This document shows, piece by piece, positions 35,837 to 42,712 of a stretch of DNA of 64,000 bases (within the stretch, counting starts at the first letter, position 1; each line of letters begins with the position of its first letter). Source of the DNA: Arthrobacter sp. zg-Y1110 (GTDB lineage: Bacteria; Actinomycetota; Actinomycetes; Actinomycetales; Micrococcaceae); contig NZ_CP104272.1 of NCBI RefSeq assembly GCF_025244865.1, positions 2,542,001 to 2,606,000 of the forward strand, given 5' to 3'. Under the pieces are notes generated by a model, which saw only the letters and a program-made list of their open reading frames with translations, did no database searches and was not told the origin of the DNA. Made by a program: the position numbers and the translations under genes.

Positions 35837-37963
35837 CTAGGCTCCGGCGCTTTCCTCGAGCACCTTCAGTACCGCCTCGCCGTAGCGTTCCAGTTTCGAC
35901 GGCCCGACGCCGGGCAGGGTGGCCAGCCGGTTCAGTGACGGCGGCCGGTCTTCCGCGATGGCGACCAGGGTGGCATCCGTGAACACCACAAACGCCGGAA
36001 TACCTGCTTCGGCGGCCGCTTCACGGCGCCATTCCCGCAGCGCGTCGAAGGTCGCTTCCTCATAGGTCACCGGGCAGTCCCCGCAGCGCCCGACTTTGCG
36101 TTCGGCGCCGGTATTCAGCAGGGCACCGCAGCTGCGGCACTTCGCCGGCCCGGTGACCTTGCGCCGGGCCTGCTTGGCCGGTCCGGCCGTCCGTCCGGCG
36201 TCCCGCTCCGTCCGGGGACGCAGTCCGTCCAGGAACCGTGACGGTTTCCGGTTGGCACGCCCGCCCGGTGTCCGGGCCGTGGACCAGGACAGCGCCAGGT
36301 GTTCCCGGGCACGGGTAATGCCCACGTAGAGCAGCCGACGTTCCTCGTCGACGGCTTCGGGGGTGTCGGCAAAGGAAATGGGCATCAGGCCTTCGCTCAG
36401 TCCTACCAGGAACACCGCATCCCACTCCAGACCCTTGGCCGAGTGCAGGGACGCCAGGGTTACCCCCTGGACGCGGGGTGCGTGCTGTGCCGCGGCACGT
36501 TCCTCCAGTTCCGCCACGAAGTCCTGCATGGTGAAGATGCTGTCCGGGTCACGGGTCCGGGTGACCTGCAGCTCTTCGGCGAGCGCCACGAGCGCCGCCA
36601 GGGATTCCCAGCGTTCCCGCGTGGCGCCGCCCCCTGTCGGCGCCTCGGACGTGTAGCCCAGGGAAGCCAGGATGTCCCGCACCATCTGGGGCACGGGCTC
36701 GTTGCCCACGGACCGGGACGCCGCACGGAGCTGCAGCACCGCGTCGCGGACCTCGCGGCGGGCGAAGAACCGCTCGCCGCCGCGCAGCTGGTAACCGATA
36801 CCCGCTGACGCCAGCGCCTGCTCATAGGCCTGCGACTGTCCGTTGGTACGGAAGAGGACGGCGATCTCGCTGGCCTGGACCCCCTGTTCGATCAGTGCCT
36901 TGATGGAGGAGGCCACGTGCGCGGCTTCTGCTTCGTCGTCGGCGCATTCGGTAAAGGTCGGCTCCGGGCCGGCCGGCCGCTGCGCCACCAGCTCCAGCGG
37001 CGTGGGCCAGGCCGGTGCCGTCCGGTTCCGCTCCCCCTCGGCCGTGCGGGCTGCGAGGATCCGGTTCGCCAGGCCGACCACCTGCGGCGTGGAGCGGTAA
37101 TCGCGGACCAGCTTGATGACGTCGGCGCCGGGGAACCGCTTGGTGAAGTCCAGCAGGTGCCGCGGGGTGGCGCCGGTGAAGGAGTAGATGGTCTGGCTGG
37201 AATCGCCCACCACGCAGAGTTCGTTGCGGGCGCCCAGCCACAGGTCCAAGAGCCGCTGCTGCAGCGGTGAAACGTCCTGGTACTCGTCCACCACGAAGTG
37301 CCGGTACTGGTCCCGCACCATGGCTGCCACCCGCTCGTCTTCCTGGAGGATTCCCACCATGATCAGCAGGACGTCTTCGAAGTCGATGATGTTGCGGTCC
37401 ACTTTTACGTCCTCGTAGGACTGGAAGATCCGCGAAATGGCCGTCAGGTCAAACCCTGCCGGGGGTTCCCGGTCACCGGCGGCCCGCACGTAGCTGTCCG
37501 GCGTAAGCATGGAAACCTTCGCCCATTCGATTTCCGCGGCAACGTCGCGGATGGCGGCCCGGTCGGTGGACAGCCTCAGGCGCCGCGCAGCTTCCGCGAT
37601 GATCTGGGCCTTGTGGTCCAGCAGGCCGGGCATCGCTCCGCCGACGGTATGCGGCCAGAAGTACTGCAGCTGCTTCAGCGCGGCAGCGTGGAAGGTCCGT
37701 GCCTGGACGCCGCCGGCCCCGAGGTCCCGGAGCCTGGTGCGCATTTCCGCTGCGGCCCGCGCCGTGAAGGTAACCGCGAGCACCTGCTGCGGCTTGTAGA
37801 CGCCGGTGGCCACGCCGTAGGCCATCCGGTGCGTGATGGCACGGGTCTTACCGGTACCGGCACCTGCCAGGACGCAGAGGGGGCCGGTGAGGGTGGTGGC
37901 TACTGCCCGCTGCTCGTCGTCGAGCCCTGCAAGGATTCGTGCTTCTGGTGATTCACTGCTCAT
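35837..37963 (-). CDS. uvrD2: UvrD2-type DNA helicase with zinc motif and HRDC
   Basis: A 708-aa superfamily 1A helicase: Walker A AGAGTGKT at 33-40, Walker B VDEYQDVSPLQQ, GDSSQTIYSFTGA, and motif VI VGITRAREHLALSWS. Past the helicase core is a four-Cys element (CRSCGALLNTG...RCGDCP) and a C-terminal HRDC domain (RLATLPGVGPSKLERYGEAVLKVL), the UvrD2 arrangement known from mycobacteria. It unwinds DNA with 3'-5' polarity. Four-nt ATGA overlap with nudC upstream gives translational coupling. Confidence 0.92.
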   Translation of the reverse strand: MSSESPEARILAGLDDEQRAVATTLTGPLCVLAGAGTGKTRAITHRMAYGVATGVYKPQQVLAVTFTARAAAEMRTRLRDLGAGGVQARTFHAAALKQLQYFWPHTVGGAMPGLLDHKAQIIAEAARRLRLSTDRAAIRDVAAEIEWAKVSMLTPDSYVRAAGDREPPAGFDLTAISRIFQSYEDVKVDRNIIDFEDVLLIMVGILQEDERVAAMVRDQYRHFVVDEYQDVSPLQQRLLDLWLGARNELCVVGDSSQTIYSFTGATPRHLLDFTKRFPGADVIKLVRDYRSTPQVVGLANRILAARTAEGERNRTAPAWPTPLELVAQRPAGPEPTFTECADDEAEAAHVASSIKALIEQGVQASEIAVLFRTNGQSQAYEQALASAGIGYQLRGGERFFARREVRDAVLQLRAASRSVGNEPVPQMVRDILASLGYTSEAPTGGGATRERWESLAALVALAEELQVTRTRDPDSIFTMQDFVAELEERAAAQHAPRVQGVTLASLHSAKGLEWDAVFLVGLSEGLMPISFADTPEAVDEERRLLYVGITRAREHLALSWSTARTPGGRANRKPSRFLDGLRPRTERDAGRTAGPAKQARRKVTGPAKCRSCGALLNTGAERKVGRCGDCPVTYEEATFDALREWRREAAAEAGIPAFVVFTDATLVAIAEDRPPSLNRLATLPGVGPSKLERYGEAVLKVLEESAGA

Positions 37964-38922
37964 GCGCGGGCGTTGGCCTCCGGTTCGGTTATGGTGCCGC
38001 CGTACCAGCGCTCGATCAGGTTACGGGCGATGGATATGGGGCCTGCAATGGTGATTTCGCCGCTGGCCACGGCATCGGTGAGTTCCGTCCGGCTGAACCA
38101 GCGGACATCGGACATTTCGACGCCGTCGGCCTTCGCATCCGCGTTCTGTGCGCGGGCGGTGAAGCCCAGCATGAGTGAACACGGGAACGGCCACGGCTGC
38201 GAACCGAGGTACTGCGGGCTGTGGACAACCACGTTGGACTCTTCAGCCACCTCGCGGATGACGGCGGCCTCCAGCGATTCCCCGGGCTCAACGAATCCGG
38301 CCAGGGTGGAATACCGGTTCCCCGCCCAGGCAGCTGCCGAGCCAAGCAGGATACGGTCGTGCTCGTCAATAACGGCAACGATGATGGCGGGGTCGGTGCG
38401 CGGGAAGTGTGAGCTGCCGTCCTCGGGACAGCGGCGGACCCAGCCGCCCTGCTCCGGAACAGTCCGTGCACCGCAGCGGGGGCAGTGGGTGTGCACGGAG
38501 TGCCAGTTGGCGATGGAAGCTGCCTCGACGAACAGCCCTGCGTCCAAGGCACCCAGATGGGTTGCGGCTTCACGCAGGCTCACCCAGGCGGCGCCGTCCA
38601 CGGCGAGCGCTTCATCAGGTTCGGGCAGGGTCACCAGCACGACGTCGGTTCCCAGCGGCACCTGCGCATCTTCAAGCGTCCGGCCCAGATAGACGGGAAC
38701 GTCGCCAAAGCCCGCCGCAGGCGGTTCAAAGAGCACCAGGGCGCCGTCGCGGACGAGGGTGCGGCCCGAAGCCAGGTACATGACCCGGGTTCCGACGTCG
38801 GCACGGATGGTTTCGAAGAGATCCGGTGCCACGCGGCGCTCGGAGCCCCGGTCCACGGCCGTGCGCGCCAGCGGTAATAAACCCAATGGAGTTGCTTCTG
38901 CTGCCGGTGCCGGGATACTCAT
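37960..38922 (-). CDS. nudC: NAD+ diphosphatase / NADH pyrophosphatase
   Basis: A 320-aa Nudix enzyme. The Nudix box reads GFVEPGESLEAAVIREVAEE, followed by the NudC-type motif SQPWPFPCSLMLGF. Upstream is the zinc element: C-x2-C in CPRCGA but in RRCPEDGSS only one further Cys, so the fourth ligand is missing. NudC hydrolyses NAD(H) and removes NAD caps from RNA. ATG at 38922 with TAGGTGG upstream; the reading frame extends to 39273 but those 117 residues do not look like protein. Translational overlap with uvrD2. Confidence 0.92.
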   Translation of the reverse strand: MSIPAPAAEATPLGLLPLARTAVDRGSERRVAPDLFETIRADVGTRVMYLASGRTLVRDGALVLFEPPAAGFGDVPVYLGRTLEDAQVPLGTDVVLVTLPEPDEALAVDGAAWVSLREAATHLGALDAGLFVEAASIANWHSVHTHCPRCGARTVPEQGGWVRRCPEDGSSHFPRTDPAIIVAVIDEHDRILLGSAAAWAGNRYSTLAGFVEPGESLEAAVIREVAEESNVVVHSPQYLGSQPWPFPCSLMLGFTARAQNADAKADGVEMSDVRWFSRTELTDAVASGEITIAGPISIARNLIERWYGGTITEPEANARA

Positions 38923-39064
38923 ACCACCTACCGTACTGACTCCCTCCCCCCAAACTGTAGTTGGCCCCCGGCGCCGTGCCCGGTCTGAGGTTTTCCTCAC
39001 GGTTTGGACGACTCGCCGCCCGGCAATGGTTATTCGGACCACATCTGCCCATACGGTTGAAGAT

Positions 39065-40471
39065 GTGAAACGGACCCCCATGGAATTGGCTGCAATGGCC
39101 AGCGCTGCCGTCCCAGGGCTGACCCCTACCGGCGTTGCCGGTTCCCCGGACGACGCTGCCGATTTTGACGCGGCGCTGCTGATTGACGACGCCGGGCGCC
39201 GGTGGCGCGTCCGGTCCCCCAAACACCTCGAGGCCAGTATGCGCCTGGAGACCGAACTGCTGGTCCTGCGCACGTTTGTCCCGGCGGTGAGGGCCGAATT
39301 GCCGTTTGCCCTGCCCTATGTTGCCGGCACCGTCCGCCAGGGCGAGCTCTGCACTTTTGTCTATTCCCACCTTCCGGGCGCCCTCCGGAGCATTGATGCC
39401 CTGGTGACGGCCGGGCGTTCCGTCGCCACGGAGATCGGCCGGGCCATGGCCGCGATCCATGCCATTCCCCGGGAGCTGGTTACCTCCGCGGACCTGCCGA
39501 GCTACAGCGCGAACGAGTTCAGGCAGCGGCGCCTGAATGAGCTGGACCAGGCGGCCACCACCGGCAAGATCCCCGCCGTACTGCTGCGGCGCTGGGAGCA
39601 CGCACTGGAAGACGTCTCGCTGTGGCGTTTCAAGCCCACCGTGGTCCACGGCGACCTGCATGAAGACAACATCCTGCTCACCGGCGAACGGGTCAGCGCG
39701 GTGACCGGCTGGACCGATCTCCGGGTGGGCGACCCGGCAGATGATTTCGCCTGGTTGATCGCGGCCAACGATCCCCGGTTCACGGAGACCGTGCACGCGG
39801 CCTATTTGGAAGCCAGCAACGATCCCGAGGATCCGCACCTGATCCGCCGGGCAGCATTGTCTGCGGAATTCGCCCTCGCGCAGTGGCTGGTGCGCGGCGT
39901 CGCCGCAGAGAACTCCACCATGGTCGACGAAGCCGTGGAGATGCTCGGCACCCTCGAAGAAGACGTACTGGCGCAGGAAGCGTCTGACCGGCGGGACAGC
40001 CAGGCCCGCGCTGCGGACGCCCGGGCCGCGGAAGCCGAAGCCGCGGCCGCGGCGGCAGTCCGGCCGGCTGCCGCCAAGGTTACCGTTGTCCCCATTGCCC
40101 CGGACGCGGCACCCACGGCGTCAGGCGCTAACGACGCCGGCCCGGACACCGGCAGCGTCAGCCGCGTGGTCGGTACCGAAACAGGGTTCGACACGGAAAA
40201 CGACACCGAAACCGCAGCGGCCACGGACCGCCGCGAACCTGATGAGAGCGTGCGGGGAACCCTGTCCCCCGCCGAGGGAACACCCGGGGAAGCCGAAGCG
40301 GATGAAGCCGCAGCTTCCGGCGTGGCCACTGGCTCCGGGAACAATCCGGAAACCGACGCCGCGGCGGACAACGCTTCCGGTGACAGCGCTTCCCGCGACG
40401 GGCAGTCCGACAAGAGCCAGCCGGGCACCGAAACGACGGCCCTCCCGCTGACCCCGGTTCCGGACAAATAG
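39065..40471 (+). CDS. aminoglycoside/macrolide phosphotransferase-like protein with acidic tail
   Basis: A 468-aa protein of the APH/choline-kinase fold: LETELLVLRTFVPAV, and the catalytic loop HGDLHEDN at 195-202. The metal-binding Asp of the usual IDW...GDP motif is Gly here (AVTGWTDLRVGDPADDF, 212-228), so activity is uncertain. Residues 310-468 are a low-complexity Ala/Glu/Asp/Thr-rich tail, probably disordered. GTG at 39065 is chosen because the family starts at KRTPMELA; the ribosome site is weak. No antibiotic-resistance claim is justified. Confidence 0.78.
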   Translation: MKRTPMELAAMASAAVPGLTPTGVAGSPDDAADFDAALLIDDAGRRWRVRSPKHLEASMRLETELLVLRTFVPAVRAELPFALPYVAGTVRQGELCTFVYSHLPGALRSIDALVTAGRSVATEIGRAMAAIHAIPRELVTSADLPSYSANEFRQRRLNELDQAATTGKIPAVLLRRWEHALEDVSLWRFKPTVVHGDLHEDNILLTGERVSAVTGWTDLRVGDPADDFAWLIAANDPRFTETVHAAYLEASNDPEDPHLIRRAALSAEFALAQWLVRGVAAENSTMVDEAVEMLGTLEEDVLAQEASDRRDSQARAADARAAEAEAAAAAAVRPAAAKVTVVPIAPDAAPTASGANDAGPDTGSVSRVVGTETGFDTENDTETAAATDRREPDESVRGTLSPAEGTPGEAEADEAAASGVATGSGNNPETDAAADNASGDSASRDGQSDKSQPGTETTALPLTPVPDK

Positions 40472-40489
40472 CTCCGCACGACCGCACTC

Positions 40490-40530
40490 CGGTGCCCCGC
40501 CCGATTTTCGGCGGGGCACCGTTTTTCTTT
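40490..40530 (+). terminator. intrinsic terminator after the phosphotransferase-like gene
   Basis: A perfect 12-bp stem (CGGTGCCCCGCC / GGCGGGGCACCG, 8-nt loop) followed by TTTTTCTTTT. The best rho-independent terminator of the window. Confidence 0.93.
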
Positions 40531-40539
40531 TAGAAGCTG

Positions 40540-40568
40540 TTGCAATGTCCCGGCTCCTGCCCTAGGTT
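40540..40568 (+). promoter_or_regulatory. promoter of the gntR-ABC operon
   Basis: TTGCAA (40540-40545), exact 17-nt spacer, TAGGTT (40563-40568), about 76 nt before the regulator's TTG start. Confidence 0.65.
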
Positions 40569-40569
40569 A

Positions 40570-40583
40570 GTTACATCAGTAAC
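40570..40583. promoter_or_regulatory. palindromic operator candidate of the YtrA-type regulator
   Basis: Inverted repeat GTTAC-ATCA-GTAAC right after the -10 box, covering the presumed transcription start, with outer TTAG and CTAA half-matches on each side. The position fits autorepression by the GntR/YtrA protein encoded next. Confidence 0.5.
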
Positions 40584-40602
40584 GAACTAAGCAAGTAGTG
40601 AA

Positions 40603-40622
40603 CCGGGGACTTGGGTCCCCGG
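40603..40622 (+). promoter_or_regulatory. 5' leader hairpin before gntR
   Basis: CCGGGGAC, 4-nt loop, GTCCCCGG: a perfect 8-bp stem in the leader, ending 11 nt before the AGGAG ribosome site. Confidence 0.45.
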
Positions 40623-40643
40623 CACGAAAACACAGGAGCCGCT

Positions 40644-41024
40644 TTGATAGATGACAGCAGGCCGATCTTCCAACAGATCGCCGAACGCGTCGAAGGCGAC
40701 ATCCTTGACGAAACCCTCAAGGAGGAAAGCCAGGTGCCTTCCACCAATGAGTTCGCAGCCTTTTACCGGATCAACCCGGCGACGGCGGCCAAGGGCATCA
40801 ATCTCCTTGTGGATGAGGGCATCCTCTATAAGCGCAGGGGCATCGGCATGTTCGTGGCGCCCGGAGCCAGGGAAGCCGTCCTCAAAAAGCGGCGGGAACA
40901 GTTCTACGAGCAGTACGTCCGTCCGCTGACAATCGAAGCGCGGAAGCTGGGTATTGACGGCACCCAGCTCGCCGGATTGATTCAGCGCAGTGCCGTCGAC
41001 ACCGAAGGGAGCATGGCGCCATGA
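40644..41024 (+). CDS. GntR-family (YtrA-type) transcriptional regulator
   Basis: A 126-aa protein with only a winged-helix DNA-binding domain and a short helical tail, as in the YtrA subfamily. The recognition region is QVPSTNEFAAFYRINPATAA and the wing KRRGIGMFVAPGAR. TTG start at 40644 with AGGAG at 6 nt. It overlaps the ABC ATPase gene by 4 nt. The regulator probably represses its own ABC operon through the palindrome at 40570-40583. Confidence 0.88.
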   Translation: MIDDSRPIFQQIAERVEGDILDETLKEESQVPSTNEFAAFYRINPATAAKGINLLVDEGILYKRRGIGMFVAPGAREAVLKKRREQFYEQYVRPLTIEARKLGIDGTQLAGLIQRSAVDTEGSMAP

Positions 41025-41959
41025 CTGCCGGCACCACGAACGTGATAGAAACCCGGAACCTTACGCGCCGTTACCGGGACCAGCTAGCGCTCGACAACGT
41101 TGACCTGGATATCTCCGGCGGCCGCATTTACGGGCTGCTCGGACGCAACGGAGCGGGCAAGACCACCCTGATGTCCATCCTCACGGCCCAGGGCTTTGAG
41201 TCTTCCGGCGAGGTACGGGTCTTCGGGGAACACCCCTTCGAAAATGACCGGGTGCTGCAACGGCTGTGCTTCGTCCGCGAATCACAGAAATACCCGGACG
41301 ATTTCACCGCGGCCAACGCTTTTGCATCCGCCGCGCTTCTTTATCCCAACTGGGATGCCGGGTTCGCCGCCTCGCTCGCGGAAGAATTCCACCTGCCGGT
41401 CAAGCGCCGGTTGAAGAAGCTTTCCCGCGGCCAGCTTTCCGCCGTCGGAGTGGTTCTCGGACTGGCCTCACGGGCGGAAATCACCTTCTTTGACGAGCCC
41501 TACCTGGGGCTCGACGCCGTGGCCCGGCAGATTTTCTACGACCGGCTGGTTGAAGACTTCGCAGAGCATCCCCGCACCATCGTGCTTTCCTCGCATCTGA
41601 TCGACGAAGTGGCCCTTCTCCTGGAGCACGTGATCGTGATCGACAACGGCAGGATTGTCCTGGATGACGATGCAGAGAACATCAGGGGCAGCGCCGTAAC
41701 CATCACCGGAACTGCGGACGTCGTCGAGTCCTTCATCACCGGGTACCCGGTGCTGCACCGCGAATCCCTGGGGTCCCTTGCCTCGGTGACCGTAGAGCAC
41801 CGGCTGGACGACGCCGGGCGCCGGGAGGCCGCAGAGCTTGGGTTGCAGCTGACCCCGGTATCCCTGCAGCAACTCATTGTCCGCAAGACCCTGCAGGCCG
41901 ATGGCGTAGAGAAGCCGTCCGGCACTGCGGCAACAGACAGCCTGGAGGCGTTCCAATGA
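41021..41959 (+). CDS. ABC transporter ATPase (YtrB/multidrug-type)
   Basis: A 312-aa ATP-binding subunit: Walker A GRNGAGKTTL, signature LSRGQLSAV (Arg instead of Gly in LSGGQ), Walker B ITFFDEPYLGLD, and H-loop LSSHLIDE, then a C-terminal extension of about 90 residues. It is coupled by 4-nt overlaps to the regulator before and the permease after. The substrate is unknown; YtrA-regulated transporters often respond to cell-envelope antibiotics. Confidence 0.9.
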   Translation: MTAGTTNVIETRNLTRRYRDQLALDNVDLDISGGRIYGLLGRNGAGKTTLMSILTAQGFESSGEVRVFGEHPFENDRVLQRLCFVRESQKYPDDFTAANAFASAALLYPNWDAGFAASLAEEFHLPVKRRLKKLSRGQLSAVGVVLGLASRAEITFFDEPYLGLDAVARQIFYDRLVEDFAEHPRTIVLSSHLIDEVALLLEHVIVIDNGRIVLDDDAENIRGSAVTITGTADVVESFITGYPVLHRESLGSLASVTVEHRLDDAGRREAAELGLQLTPVSLQQLIVRKTLQADGVEKPSGTAATDSLEAFQ

Positions 41960-42645
41960 ACCGTGCAGTAGCCGTGGCGCGAATGCAGCTGACCAATAAA
42001 TGGATCTACCTGTGGATTCCGCTGATTATCCTGGCTGCCTCCACACTGATTTCGCTGGCCATCTTCGCGATGATCCCGGACGACGCCTCGAACGTCATTT
42101 CGGGCTCCGGGCAGGCCGTGATGTGGTATTTTTTTGCCCTGGGCATCCAGGCCATGACCCTGCTCTTCCCCTTCTCGCAGGCCCTCAGCGTCAGCCGGCG
42201 TGCCTTCTACATCGGCACCATCGGATTGTTCTCCCTGGTCGCCCTGGCTCTCGCGGTCCTGTATTGGGTACTGGGCCTGGTGGAGCAGGCAACCGACGGC
42301 TGGGGCATGAGGGGCGCCATCTTCGCCATCCCGTGGATTGCCGAGGGCACCTGGTACAGCCAGATCCTCTTCTATTTCGCGGTCGCCATCCTGCTGTTCC
42401 TGCTGGGCTTCTGGAGTTCGACCATCTACAAGCGGTGGCGGACGATTGGACTCACGGCAGCGCTGGTGGGTGCCGGCGCCGTCCTGCTGGGAGTTATCGC
42501 CCTGATCACCTGGCGGGAGGCCTGGCCTTCGGTCGGCGGCTGGATAGTGCAGCTGACGCCCCTGTCGCTGGCCGGCTGGCTGCTGGCTGCCGGTGCACTG
42601 CTTGCCCTCACGTCCTATGCCACGCTTCGGCGTGCCGTTCCCTGA
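41956..42645 (+). CDS. ABC transporter permease
   Basis: A 229-aa hydrophobic protein with six transmembrane segments (starting WIYLWIPLIILAASTLISL; last LAGWLLAAGALLALTSYATL). No conserved motif identifies a cargo. Overlaps the ATPase gene by 4 nt and ends at a strong bidirectional terminator, closing the operon. Confidence 0.88.
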   Translation: MNRAVAVARMQLTNKWIYLWIPLIILAASTLISLAIFAMIPDDASNVISGSGQAVMWYFFALGIQAMTLLFPFSQALSVSRRAFYIGTIGLFSLVALALAVLYWVLGLVEQATDGWGMRGAIFAIPWIAEGTWYSQILFYFAVAILLFLLGFWSSTIYKRWRTIGLTAALVGAGAVLLGVIALITWREAWPSVGGWIVQLTPLSLAGWLLAAGALLALTSYATLRRAVP

Positions 42646-42670
42646 TCCGCCCTTCCGGTCCAGCTCCCCG

Positions 42671-42712
42671 AACCCCGTCCGCCGAATCAGTATCCGGCGG
42701 ACGGGGTTTTTG
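42671..42712. terminator. bidirectional intrinsic terminator
   Basis: A perfect 14-bp stem (AACCCCGTCCGCCG / CGGCGGACGGGGTT, 10-nt loop) with TTTTT following on the plus strand. The stop codon of the minus-strand adnB gene (42687-42689) lies in the loop, so it ends both convergent transcription units. Confidence 0.92.

Noticed and set aside
39065..40471. Macrolide or aminoglycoside resistance gene
   Set aside because: The fold and HGDLHEDN motif fit a phosphotransferase, but the Asp of the metal motif is absent and the context shows no resistance genes.
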